From positions 145,829,949-145,893,948 of the forward strand of contig CM023454.1 of the NCBI GenBank assembly GCA_013339765.2: DNA of 64,000 nucleotides. The letters are read 5' to 3'. The position numbers and the translations under genes are program-made. The stretch comes from Haemaphysalis longicornis. Its lineage: Eukaryota; Arthropoda; Arachnida; Ixodida; Ixodidae. Shown here in pieces: positions 33,000 through 44,108 of the stretch (positions within the stretch are counted from its first letter, which is position 1; each line of letters begins with the position of its first letter). Below the pieces are notes generated by a model. It was not told the origin of the DNA, ran no database searches, and was given only the letters and a program-made list of their open reading frames with translations.

Positions 33000-34640
33000 A
33001 AGGTTGCAGGCTGACCACATGACGGCAAGGTAAATGTGTCACCGAGTAGAAAAAATATACCTTCGCACAAAGCGGCGCAAGCAGGCGAAGTCCGCTTTCT
33101 TTGCCTATAAGCAGCGTGCCCAACCTCGCGCCGTGGCGTGTGGGTCAAGTACTGTCACCCTCGTTTTTTTTCCGGGAGACGAACCGGTAGGCCGCACAAG
33201 AAAGGGGGAGATCAAGTGGCCATGGCCTGGATATACGAGGCGGAGTTAGGTGGTATCTGGTTATTGTACTGCGAAAACAATATTCGTCTGCAACAACCAG
33301 TTTCGACGTGCGTGAGACTGTGAAATGATGTCACGTGACTCGCCACCGCCCCTCGAGTTCCCCCTCCCTCCTTCACACCGCCGCGGCATGAAAGAGGGAG
33401 ATGGAGGGAGGAGGAGGGCTAGTTCAGCCACGGCCTTCAGTGAAGAGAGCGAGACGCTGATCCATGTGCGCCGAAGTCGTGGGGCCTGCGCAGTTCCAGT
33501 GACGAAAGCGGCAAGATGCGGCTGACCAGCCTGCAGACGTCGCTCGGCTGGCTAATGAGTTAAATAAGAAACGCGAGTACGATCCCGCAACGTGGCCAGC
33601 TTGCAACTGAAGAACGGGAACTTTGGGGAGCTAAGCGCCACGAGAAGAACGAAGAAAGCAAATGGAGACGAGCTTTACAGGCGGCAATGGACGCCTCACG
33701 TTCGACTTCAATGACGGCTTCAGAAACTAATGAAGCGACGGTAGTGAGTGTTCGCCATACGGAACCTTATACTAGCCTTATCGTTCGGTTGGCAATCTGT
33801 GCATGGGCTGCTTTCGCTTGAGTAGCTTCAATAACCAGCCCAGCCGAGCCAAGCGGCCAGAGCCATTTTTTTGTTCAGTAAGTGTGGCATTCACGTACAT
33901 AGCCTGTCTGAACCACCTTTTGCAGGAAAGACGTATCGGTTTTTTTCCTTTGCCATGTATCCAGAGACATAGGTAAAATTATTTTCCAGATATCAACAAG
34001 CTATGCACGGAACGAACGACTCTTGTCGTAGCTGCACAAAAGTCATTCCATATTATTGAGGAAGTGCACTTACGACGCCTCAAAATGTTCGAAAATTTTC
34101 TTTTAACGAGCACATGATAACGAAGCACGGAGCGAATGCATAGTCTTCTACGGGGTTTCGTAGCTTCGTATTATCTTATCTTGAATGGTAAGTTACAACA
34201 TACGAGCACTACTTTATGTTTCATAAAAATATCTAAGATGGTACTCACGAACAGTAATTCTTGTCAAGACGTATTCGGCATACAGACGAACTAGGTAGAG
34301 TTGTGTTTGGAGGTCGCTGGTCAACAGGCCTTCGAAGAAACACTGCGTCCGAACATAGGCATTATTTGTAACACTATCAGTTAACACAGTGCTTCCTCTG
34401 TAAAGCTCCTTATACATTTTTCTGAAGAAGACTGCCTTTTTCACGCATATTTTTATTTACTATCAGCAAAATGGTATCTTGTCGAATATTCTCACGGTAT
34501 AACTTACGGTTGTAATTTCCACAATGAAGTCGACCGCTCCGTCCTGAAAGTAGCGAAAAAAGAAAACATTCAGTGGACAAATACATTGCTGCCTGATATT
34601 TACAACACACGTCGTGCTTATTTGCATAGATACGTATAGA
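33000..34640. other. Unassigned, with a charged coding-like stretch
   Basis: No gene supported. From about 33590 to 33760 a plus frame reads LATEERELWGAKRHEKNEES and then QAAMDASRSTS, and an upstream frame contains ANELNKKREYDPAT. This charged, repeat-like composition recalls the STPR-type peptide repeats found in some arthropod mobile genes, but the evidence is weak. Confidence 0.25.
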
Positions 34641-34649
34641 TACCCAAAA

Positions 34650-34790
34650 GACGAAGACCTTTGGACAAGTGTAGCGGCGTCATTTTGGTGTCGAGGCAAC
34701 GTTTTGATAAGAAGACTTTCCTTCGTCAGTGCGCCGAAGGCAAGTTTTGTCAAAACGATGGCTCGACACCAGATGAAAGACAAGACCTTC
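34650..34790 (-). mobile_element. Penelope-like terminal fragment with long hairpin
   Basis: GGTGTCGAG near 34688 pairs with CTCGACACC near 34766, enclosing CGTTTTGAT and TCAAAACGAT-type inverted pieces. On the minus strand the interior contains CACTGACGAAGGAAAGTC followed by ATCAAAACG. This is similar to the CTGACGA…GAAACG series of Penelope terminal repeats. The GAAA position reads AAAA, so any ribozyme-like core would be dead. The assignment is tentative. Confidence 0.35.
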
Positions 34791-36289
34791 TCCAGCTTTT
34801 TTTCTTGTTTACCACCCGTTGTTTGACGGTCCAGTTCCGGTTCGACTAAATCACGTGCCGAACCGGTTCGGTAGCTTTGAACCACTTCGCTAACCGGTTC
34901 GAGAAGTGAATATAAAGGCGGAGAGGCGGAGTGAGAAAGAAATATTTAGCACTATAAAGCTACCATAAAAATATAAAAACAAGAGCTTAAAATATTGCGT
35001 TTTTTTTTTTCAATTATACTGGTACAATTTTTAAGAACACTTAAAGCAAAGGTGCCAGATGTTATGAAAAACAGATGCAGTAGTAGCGAGTTACGAGTCA
35101 CTTTCTCGCATCGACTTTAGTCCTAGGGACTACATAAAAAAATAGATGGACCGGTGCGTCCCATCGACATTTCTAATTTCCGCGAAAAATTTGTCATAGT
35201 TCCCTGCTGACAGGCCATGACGTATCTGAAGTTTTTTGAGAGAGAAAATAATTTTCCTTTCCACAAAAATTCCCCAACCTGCTGGGGTCACAAGTGCGTT
35301 GGACTAGTCATGTGAAATTCGGCACTTTTACGTGTGTAAGCCTATTGCAGCTATCACCGTAGACATTTCTATTGAGACTTCGCACACTTTTAAAGAGTTA
35401 TCGTACTTATTTTGGTTTAAAGAGGGCATGCTTTCCAATAAAAAATTCAAGCCTGACACCATTTCTCTGTTAGAAAACGTCGAGCCCTGTTTCTCAGCAT
35501 ATAAAGAGCTAGAGCCTTAAACTTTCCTTGGTAGTATTCAAATGACATTTTACCTTGTCGCCGATTTTAGTTTTCGTCAGGAACACAGGCTCGAAAAGAA
35601 CTCGGCATTTTGCAACGTGTCCAGGGTATCAACAACTCGCGGCACTAGGTTGACGTATTTGCGTGTGATTTTATTGAGCGTCTACTAGCGAATGCAAAAG
35701 CGTACGGAACCATCTGTTTGTTTGCACCAAAACAACCAGTGATGGCCACAGACTTGATGTAGGCCGACCTTATTTTGTATAGCCTTCCGGTCTGAAGGGT
35801 AAACCCGATTTGGCGTCTGCAAACAATACACGTACGACCCGTCCGCGTCGATGCGGTGTGCCGCTGAAGATGTCTCCACAGGACAGAAGAGTACGCGCCG
35901 AAAGAACCTTGGTGTTCGGAACGCACGAACATTCATTCATGCTGTGAGGTGAGATCAGTACTTCCTGCGGTGCCAAAACCAGACAGAAGCAAGGGCCAGA
36001 GCCTTGACGAGGTGTTCTTCGGTCAAAAGCGTAGATAGCTGCAGAACAGACACTGCCTCATTTCTGGAAACAAAAGCGATTGGTGGCATCTTGTGGCAGC
36101 ACATTTCGCTCTGCTGATGTATTCATCACAGTAAGGAGAGCCGATTCACATGAAAAAAAAATCACGCATCTCCACGAACTGAATCATGACGAGTCGGCGA
36201 AGCACTGGGGATCGTTCGTACCGTAAATCACCCGTGGCATTGCCCACTCGCGCATGTAAATGAGTGGCAACGTGTGTGTACAGTATATA
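34791..36289. other. Unassigned, low-copy or decayed repeats
   Basis: No gene supported. A CCGAACCGGTTCGG palindrome lies near 34858. AT-rich tracts and short frames without domains fill the rest. Confidence 0.4.
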
Positions 36290-36424
36290 CAATTCCAATC
36301 CAGTCTAATTCAATACAATACAATTCAATCTAATCCAATCTAATCTCATCTAATCAGTTTCAACCCAATCCAATACAATCCAGTGCTCCTCGCACATGCG
36401 CAGCATGGCTCTCCAGGAGCCACG
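36290..36424 (-). repeat. GGATT-type repeat with GC-rich end, minus copy
   Basis: On the minus strand GTGGCTCCTGGAGAGCCATG, then CTGCGCATGTGCGAGGAGCA, leads into an irregular (GGATT/GGATTA)n run. The same GC-rich block followed by GGATT units occurs at 46486-46590 and, more diverged, at 46126-46320. This marks a dispersed family. Confidence 0.75.
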
Positions 36425-36659
36425 CAAAACTGCTCAACCTCTCTCTCTCCCTCTCTCTCTCTCCCTCTAACCTTTTGTGAACCTTTTATTTTGTTATTAT
36501 TAACCTTTTGTAAAAAACATTCCACCATCTCCGCGAAGTAAACGATGATGAGAGGGGCGAAGCTAAAATGCTTATCGGTAAAACCGTGAAACATTCGCCC
36601 ACACATCATATAAATACTCGACACGTCAAGCTTTCCACCGCTCCGTTGACAAGCCCAGC

Positions 36660-36921
36660 GACGACCGTCGATGTTTGTGGTGAGTATGCAGGGCTTGTCT
36701 GGGACGATGAGAATCTCCACGGGTAAGTTGGCGAATTCGGTGTGTGACATTTTAGCCACCTTGGCCGTCGCTTTCTGCAGAGCGTCTCGTATCGCGTACC
36801 CCCGGTACGTGTCTTCAGCTCGCAGGCGACGAACGACAACCTCTTCTTCCTCTCGTCCTTGTTGGGTAGCAATGAACGCGTTGAACGTTTTGACCTCTTC
36901 GGCCAGTCTTTGGTTGGCCAA
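36660..36921 (-). CDS. Charged coding-like ORF of unknown function
   Basis: The minus frame from 36921 reads LANQRLAEEVKTFNAFIATQ, EEEEVVVRRLRAEDTYRGYA, DALQKATAKVAKMSHTEFAN and LPVEILIVPDKPCILTTNID, helical and coding-like in composition. It stays open to 36346, but the lower part has non-coding character. It stops abruptly where a 5'-truncated LINE begins at 36927, so the insertion may have cut a gene or an element's gene. I do not recognise the protein. Confidence 0.3.
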
Positions 36922-36926
36922 TCCCT

Positions 36927-38908
36927 AGGGGGATCCCCGACTAACCCAGTTTCACCAGATGGTTTTGATCAGGCTAGAGCCGATGATTTCAATGTCTATT
37001 TTCGGTCGGTTTACACAACTGATAATGGTTTTGCAAAAATCAATCCTTACCTTTACAATCAGGACATCCGATTCATAGGCGCGCCTACCTTATCGGAGGC
37101 TGGTATCCTTTCGCTTCTTTTAGGTATCAATGAAAAGAAAAGTAGTGGTCCAGACCTGATTCCCGACAGTTTTTGGAAATGGTACGCGGAACCAGTCAGC
37201 AAATATCTTTATCTCCTATATTCCAAATCATTGAAAGACTGCTGTCTTCCTGCGGATTGGAAAATTGCTAAAATTACTCCCGTACTCAAATCAGGTAAAG
37301 CTGCGTCTCGTTCTAATTACCGGGCAATTTCTATCACCTGTACTTGCAGCAAAATTCTCGAACATATCGTATTGGAATTTTTAATAGGTTTTATTGAGTC
37401 GAACAATATTCTGCACATGAATCAGCATGGCTTTAGATCAGGACTATCTACAGTTACACAACTTGTCGAAACACTGCATGACCTGGCCCTCGGCATAAAT
37501 GAGCGGATCCAAACCGATGTCATTTTCCTCGATTTTTCGAAGGCATTCGACCGTGTCTCGCATACTAAACTACTCCTTAAATTTAAATACATATTAGGTG
37601 ATGGCGCAATCTTCCAATGGATTAAGAATTACTTAACTGACCGCTTCCAATTCGTGCAGTACTGCTGTCACTCTTCCGACCTTGCTCCAGTGCTTTCAGG
37701 CGAGTCTCCAGGAATCCGTATGAGCTCCAGTTTCGTTCCTAATCTTCATAAATGACATACGTAACTATGCTGACGTGAAACTTAGGCTTTTTGCTGATGA
37801 TTGCATTCTCTATAATAAAGTACAAAACCGCGATTACCAGGTGAAATTAAATAATGCCTTAAATAAAATAGCTCAATGGTGCGCAGATTGGCAAATGACA
37901 ATCAACATAGACAAAACCGTATTCATGTGTGTTACAAATAAAGCGTCCAAGCTAGATTTTTCATACCATTTTAACAATGTGGCGCTTGGAAGTGTCAACC
38001 AATATAAATACTTAGGCCTGATAATATCTTCTGACCTCAGCTGGACAGAGCACGTGCGTAAAGTGTCAAATAAAGCAATGAACAAACTATTCTTCATTAA
38101 ACGGGCCTTGTCCTATTCTACACATGAAACAAAGCTTCTCGCATACGTCACTTTTGTCGGCCCAGTTTTAGAATACGCGAATATTGTGTGGTTCCCGCAC
38201 ACTGCGAACAATATCGCAATATTGGAAAGGGTACAGCGCAAATCCGTCCGCTTTATCTTCAATAGATACGGACGCACTGACTCCCCTACCGCTCTGCTAC
38301 AGCGTGCTGGTCTAGCTACCCTCCAAAGTCGCGCAAAGCTTTTTCGGCTCAAATGTTTATACCAACTATTGCACAGATCGTTCCGCATAAACCCTGGCCA
38401 TTACTTGACATTTCGTGATACCAGACCGACTAGAAGAAGACATGCTTGGGAGCTTGTTGAATATGCTTTTGTTAATAATACTTTTCGCTATTCTTTCTTT
38501 CCGCGTGCAATTCGTGAATGGAATGCACTAGACGCAGTCGTAACACAGCAACCAACATTAGTAAAATTTATAGAACTAATTAATTCTTTTTGCTATGCAA
38601 TCCATCCGCTTCCGTTTGTCCCTGGAAAGCATTTGCCTTCACTTTTTTCTGTGTGTTTTGAAACCAACTTGATGCTATGTACACCGCGTGTTTTTCTTAT
38701 CTTGAGATCATCTGATGGTTGATGTACATTGGCGTTCTTGTATGTATTATGTAAGAATATACTAATGCTATGCTTGTATTGTTTCCATTATGTGCTTTGT
38801 TTGTGTAATTTTTTTTTATATAGGACGTTGATGAGCGGTGACATGTTGCCCATTCATGTAATACTCCCCTTGGGGGAGTGACAGTATTCTGTAAATAAAT
38901 AAATAAAT
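36927..38908 (+). mobile_element. CR1-like LINE, 5'-truncated
   Basis: RT-only 3' portion of a LINE with no RNase H. It ends in CTTGGGGGAGTGACAG and then TAAATAAATAAATAAATG, a short-repeat tail. The 5' junction is near 36927. The reverse transcriptase is split by damage near 37700-37750. Confidence 0.88.
36940..38722 (+). pseudogene. CR1-like reverse transcriptase
   Basis: First frame to 37755: KKSSGPDLIPDSFWKWYAEP, SNYRAISITCTCSKILEHIV, MNQHGFRSGLSTVTQLVE and FLDFSKAFDRVSHTKLLL. The GVPQGS block is distorted by small deletions (reads GESPGIRMSSS). The second frame, 37775-38722, has LRLFADDCILYNKV (FADD intact), QYKYLGLIISSDLSWTEHV, VQRKSVRFIFNRYGR and the CR1 terminal motif YSFFPRAIREWNALD. 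The damaged motif and the frame change make it non-functional. Confidence 0.88.
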
Positions 38909-39991
38909 GTAATTAATGTGCCGTGTACGGCCGGGACAGGGCCAGAGCAAGAGGAGCTTTGCCCGTAAAACGAGCTTTTGTGAACCTTTTGTTCAGAGAT
39001 GTTTCGATTTAGACGGGGCTGTGCCGTGAGCACGAACGCCGGAAGCCGGACGCCGGAAAAGCTTCGGGCTTAATGTGCTTTGCCCCTAAAACGGCCAATA
39101 TGGAAGCCGTTACTCCTACTCTAAGAATGGACGTGCCGGCGCTCAACACGTCGCCATCGGAGATTCTGTTGTACGAAGCGGATAAACTGCTTCTTCTCCT
39201 GGGGGCAAAATACATTCTGGCGTTGCTACAAAATGCCTTTTTGATGTGTCGGATATACTGGGTAGGGCGATATGAATGGTCAGCTGACGACCGGTGATGA
39301 TTGCTCCCCGAGGACCGCTGCGGGGAAGGTGCCATAGCGCTAGGCGGGCAAAATAATGGCAACAATCCTCTGGAGTTTCGACGTCCAGGTGACGAGCTGT
39401 TCAGCGGTAAAACGAGCCAGAGTCAGAGTTTCGGCGCGGAGTCTTGACTGGCGGCGAGATAAGCTTCTATTTCGGCGACTATTTGCCCAAATCGGGGGCT
39501 CGGAGCGGCGGGTGGTAAACCGCGGAGCACGGTATCACAGTCAGGGCAGCCGCTGTAGACGTGACCTGCTTCGCCGCGATGGAAGCGCCGGGGCTGGTAG
39601 TCATTTGTGCGCCGCGCGTCAGTCTTGCGCACTTGTGGTAAAAATGAGTTCTCCGTTCTAGACGAAGGGTGTGTGGCGGCATCCGCTCCGAAGCCTAGGG
39701 CCGGCTAGAGGCGCGAGACGTGGCGGTGGCGTGGTGAGGCAGAGCTATCACGCAACTCGCTCGTAGTGGTTGTGCTCGCTGTTCCGGGGATGCAAGCTCT
39801 TGGTCGTCCCTTCGGCGAACGACATTGGCGACCGAGGGATGTACAGGTCTGGACTCTCCTATTCTATCCAGCCGTAATTCTTCCCGCCCAACCAACCGAA
39901 TACGCTCTTGAAGGGATGTCTGATTGGCCAAAGCTGCTATGGCGACACGTGAACTCTCGCTCACACGGTTGTACGGTCGGCAACGCTCCTT
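38909..39991. other. Unassigned sequence
   Basis: No gene supported. Frames at 39009-39365 and 39356-39661 have no recognisable domain. A CCAAT-type motif (minus) lies at 39929-39936. Confidence 0.4.
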
Positions 39992-40013
39992 CGATGGCTA
40001 TCGATAGCCATCG
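39992..40013. promoter_or_regulatory. 22-bp perfect palindrome centred on TATCGATA
   Basis: The palindrome 39992-40013 contains TATCGATA (39999-40006), identical to the DRE core bound by DREF at many insect promoters. A second ATCGATGGACATCG copy lies near 40027. Whether it regulates a tick gene is unknown. Confidence 0.4.
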
Positions 40014-41037
40014 ATGACATGGCTCTATCGATGGACATCGCTTTCTTTTTCTTCAACACCGGCGCCAACAGGCAATGGCGATGAGGAAGCAGTGCTGTTA
40101 CCAGGGCCTTGGGTGTGACTAATACGGAACGTGGCCGAACAACGAAAAATAACGAGTATTGTCGGAATTACCATCATTGTGAGATTGGCTTTCTCGTCTG
40201 TGGAACCCGGCGCTCTGGCTCTTTCAGAACAACCCGGTGGGTTCACCTACCTGGTCGCCTTCATACGTAAACAACTGCGTATTTGTAACGCGGGACAATA
40301 TATGTGCGCTTGCTTTTTGTGTGTATGTGTGTGTGTGTAACATTGCGTGTGTGTGTGTTCATTGTTGCCGTTAACTTCTGATAAACTTAAAATAAACCTG
40401 TTTAGTTGAACTGGCACTGGCCACCTCAATCTCGGCCGCCATGACTCAAGTATTCTCGGGTAGGTTCGAGGCACAACCTCCCTGTCAGCTCAAACCGTCA
40501 GCTAATGTCATTGGCGGGAGAGCAAACGTAGAGACGAGATGAATGACCAAGTATATATGTGAGCAGTCGAACTTCTTCTGTGTGTGCTCGTACGGTGTTA
40601 TTGAAATCGTTGTGCAGGTCGACTGCTATTCGCGGTGATGATGATGATGATGATTGTCAGAGTGGCCGGTTTTAGTAAGGACTTGTCTTGGAAAGACATT
40701 AAACTGTTTAATGACAGGAAAACTGATTACATTGCGTTATAGGATCGGGGAAATAGCACTGAGAACGTCCGTCGCGATGCGCGGCGGTGGGGCGAGTTCA
40801 CCCTCGCAAGCGAGAGTCGGAAATCCGAACCACACACACACAACACGTATAAATGCTGGCACCGTCTCGGGGCCACGTGATGGTACGTATAAACACTGCC
40901 GGCGTCTCGGGGAGGCGTTGGCGGCGTAAGCTGTGGCGGTGTCGTATACGCTGCAGGGCCGTCTTCTCCGCTTTCCGTTCCTACTTCTTTTTTCTTTCGT
41001 TCGTCAGCCCCCAGCGAATTCTTCGTAGCCCCTGCAT
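40014..41037. other. Unassigned with short microsatellites
   Basis: TG repeats at about 40319-40360 and GAT repeats at about 40637-40653. Two imperfect copies of a roughly 49-bp unit run from about 40845 (ACGTATAAATGCTGGCACCG, then ACGTATAAACACTGCCGGCG). No gene supported. Confidence 0.5.
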
Positions 41038-42545
41038 ATGATGATGATGAGATGATGGTGAGTGAGGATTAGTGGCTCTCCCTTTGAAACGGGGCGTCGG
41101 TTGTCAGCAACCGACTTGCCTGTTTTATTACGCTTACTTGCCGTACTCCCAGCTAACCTAATAGATTTGCTTCCTCCCTCCCACCTCCCCCTATTCCCTG
41201 TTTGAAACTCATCGCCCCCACCCCCGTTTTTTCTCCCCTCGCTGTTCTAAATTCTCATCCGCATGATTACTCCGCCTGCATGCCCATCCCTTTCCCACTT
41301 TTCCTCCACCACCACTCCAGTCGCCTCTTCGTCACCTCTACGGCTTTGAAGTTGAGGCTCCCCACTCGCTCCAAATCCCAAAGCCTCCGGCTGCGTCGTT
41401 TCCCCCTCACCCCGCGGTGGTCGTATCTCTGTGCAGCTCCTGACAATATGGTCTATAGTTTCCCGATCACTGCCGCAGCATGCACATGTTTCATCCTGCT
41501 TTAAGGAAGAAGAAAGCGTGGCGCAAACTAGACGTAGACGAAAGAAACGAAGTAAGACATATACGAGCGCCAACTTCCAACTGTTCATTTGAGGCAAACG
41601 ACGCTAAATTTATACAAGTCTTATCTAAGCAGAAACAACAACAACAACAACAAAACAAAAAAACAAAAAAATCAACCTAGGTATAATCATGTTAACAAGT
41701 GTAAAAGGTGGTGACAATGGCTAAAATGGATAGGTACAACACTGCTGAAAGAATGACAGCTAATCTACGTCTGAGGCTGACGTAGCCATTGTCACCACCT
41801 TTTACACTTGTTAACATGATTATACCTAGGTAATTTTTTTTGTTTTTTTTTTGTTTTGTTGTTGTTGTGTTGTTTCTGCCTTAGATAAGACTTGTATAAA
41901 TTTCGCGTCGTTTGCTTCAAATAAACAGTTGGAAGTTGGCGCCTGTATATGTCTTACCTCGTTTTTTTCGTCTACGTCTAGTTTGCGCCACGTTTTCTTC
42001 TTTCTTAAAATATGTACCAACTAGCTCAGCAACAAGTTTCGTTAATTCATCCTGCTGCCTATAGCTACCCGTGTATGCCCGGGTTCTCAGGCACCCTGCC
42101 CATGCCTCGAAGAGCAAAGTGCTGCCTCTCATATTGCCATAGATTCCCTGCTTCTTATATCCCCGTTTCTCTGCCCTATAAGTCTCCAGGGTTTTTTTTT
42201 TCGCTTCCATTCTCCGTGCCCACTTTGTCGTCTCTGCTGCCTTTACCTGCTTTTTAACTTTTGTGTAAACCCACTTTCCCCTACCGAATTTCCGTACCGC
42301 TTGCTCAGCTGTCTGGTTCTCCGTCTCCACCGCGTGTCCACGCTCCTCATATACAGGTACTTAAGCACCCTCGCGGCCCATTTTTCGTCCTCCATGTCAC
42401 GAAGTCGCTCCTCAAACTTTATCTTGCTCTGCGCCTCCCTCGCCTCGAAAGACTACCAGCCCGTATCCCCTTGTACCGCTTTATTTGTAGTTTTTCGGGC
42501 GCAAAGAACAAATCCTGGCCTACTCGGGATGGCGTTCTACAAATT
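41038..42545 (-). mobile_element. LINE 3' region, minus strand, interrupted by foldback
   Basis: On the minus strand the ORF2 C-terminal part reads DEKWAARVLKYLYMRSVDTR, KFGRGKWVYTKVKKQVKAAE and MRGSTLLFEAWAGCLRTRAY. After the foldback it continues DETCACCGSDRETIDHIVRS and PEALGF. The Cys-Cys-His-Cys pattern is the usual LINE ORF2 end. The 3' UTR ends near 41038 in a CATCATCAT tail. The clade is not certain (RTE- or R1-like). It carries a frame change and the 545-bp insertion at 41501-42045. Confidence 0.7.
41501..42045. mobile_element. Penelope-tail foldback with 11-bp target duplication
   Basis: TTCATCCTGCT flanks it at 41490-41500 and 42046-42056, and removing the insert rejoins the LINE frame. 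The arms, 41501 to about 41738 and about 41780 to 42008, are inverted repeats of about 230 bp. They run from TTAAGGAAGAAGAAAGCGTG through CTAGACGTAGACGAAAG, a CAA microsatellite, CCTAGGTATAATCATGTTAA and GTGTAAAAGGTGGTGACAAT. A further 37 bases (TATGTACCAACTAGCTCAGC…) follow one arm. The terminal GTACCAACT…GCCCA-like string also ends the Penelope copy at 17252, which is why I link it to Penelope tails. Confidence 0.75.
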
Positions 42546-42800
42546 GAAGAAAATTACTGTTACTTTCTGTCCTGGACTCAGGACCCCGCTCACTAACCAG
42601 TTCGATTTCACTGTTAAATAAAGTTTCCTCCCCCTCCACGTACTCCTCCGCTTGTGCGCAGCTTTACAGTGACGCATATATGAATATGTGAAGATATGGC
42701 TGCGGGAAATGTACCGACATATGCCTCCAGGTCTGAACAAAAATATATTTGCTGTAATTTTACCATGCGCCTTACTCGTTTTGCTCTATAAGGCTCCATA
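42546..42800. other. Unassigned sequence
   Basis: Includes AATAAAGTTTCCTCCCCCTC near 42619, possibly another element end. No domain. Confidence 0.35.
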
Positions 42801-42845
42801 CTGGTTTGAAGACTGGTATAAGACTGGTATAAGACTGGTATAAGA
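42801..42845 (+). repeat. Tandem AGACTGGTATA, about three copies
   Basis: AAGACTGGTAT repeated about three times, beginning near 42809 and ending before the LINE fragment. Confidence 0.8.
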
Positions 42846-43566
42846 CAGTCAAACTGCAACAAAATAGCAAAAATACAGCCACTTGCCGCGAGATTTATTT
42901 TTAATAAATATCGCCGACATCATTCACCTACTGAACTTTGTAGAACAGCGGGCCTGGATAGTCTGGAGATTAGGCCGAGGATTGAGCGTCTGAAATTCCT
43001 CTTCCAGTTAATTCATAATCATTTTAAACTACACTATTCAGATTTCTTCCAGGTCAACACACATGAACACTCCAGACATCGCCACAGTAGTGTACATACC
43101 ACCCTAGCCCCACGTAACGACTGCTTTAAGTTCAGTTATTTCCCACGTGCTATTGAAGATTGGAATATGTTGCCGGAGTCTAAATTGGTTGTTCCTCGCT
43201 TACATCATTTAACAGACTAAAACGGCTATTCCTGAATAGCAGTGACAAATGCCTTTTGTTGTGTGCGTGCGTTGTGACTTTTTGTTGGTCGCTGAGAGCT
43301 GCAGTAGTTGTTTTTCAAATCTTCAGCGCGGGGCAAATGTGCCGCCTCAAATGCGTCATGTACTGTTTTGAGCGTATGTATTACACCGCATGTGTGTTCC
43401 ATTTCTTGTTATGTATAACTTCCAGCTGCTGCTCAGAATGATACCCAGAAATTATCTCAAGACCTGTACTCTACCATTTTTTTTTTCGCAAATAATTTTG
43501 TACTTCCACCCTGTAATGGCCCACCTCTGGGCTAACAGTATAAATAAATGAAATGAAATGAAATAA
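42846..43566 (+). mobile_element. CR1/L2-type LINE, 3' end only
   Basis: One open frame to the TAA at about 43217 reads KIQPLAARFIFNKYRRHHSP, GLDSLEIRPRIERLKFLFQL and FKFSYFPRAIEDWNMLPESK, the conserved C-terminus of CR1/L2 reverse transcriptases. The 3' UTR ends GCCCACCTCTGGGC, a short hairpin, then AATAAATGAAATGAAATGAA at about 43540-43566. Confidence 0.85.
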
Positions 43567-44019
43567 AACCAACACGCGCCTGTTATTTCGAACTCAACCT
43601 ACATTTTTATGAGGCCCATAGTGCATGTCGCCATACTTTCATGCCATGACAACGCAAAGTGATGTGATGCGATACTTTGGAGCGCTCGGCAAGGTTGCAA
43701 AAGCTGTTTTACCTTATATACGATTACAGGTAATCGTAATGCCTTCTACCGAAGCCGAAAGCCCCGAATGCCTGGGTATCTGTTTTGGTCTTGCACTTTC
43801 GCTGTTGTCGGTTATTAGCAGCTGGTTGTTCCTTTTGTTCGAAAGATTGCTGGATGCAGGAGCTGACGCATAGCTCCAACTCTTTGCGCCCCGCACAGGA
43901 CGGGCTTCGCAAGGGACGGGATGGCGCCGGCAGTGTTTCTGCCGGAGCAGTGTCAAAAAACCGCGTACACGCCCTGAGCTAGTGAATGGTGTTTTTAGTC
44001 TTTTATTATAATAAAAAGT
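43567..44019. other. Unassigned sequence
   Basis: A small CCGGCAG/CTGCCGG hairpin lies near 43928-43946. No gene supported. Confidence 0.4.
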
Positions 44020-44108
44020 TACACAAAAACAAAATCGGGTGTGTAGGAGCACCAAAAGTCACCTGTACACACAAACAAAATCGGGTGTGTAGGAGCACCA
44101 AAAGTCAA
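44020..44108 (+). repeat. Tandem duplication of about 48 bp
   Basis: ACAAAATCGGGTGTGTAGGA then GCACCAAAAGTCA occurs twice in a row. An inverse TGACTTTTGGTGCC lies at 44332-44345, so a small inverted-repeat element ending there is possible. Confidence 0.7.

Noticed and set aside
43714..44055. 113-residue minus ORF as a gene
   Set aside because: Low-information frame across simple repeats and the tandem 48-bp duplication; no domain or splice evidence.
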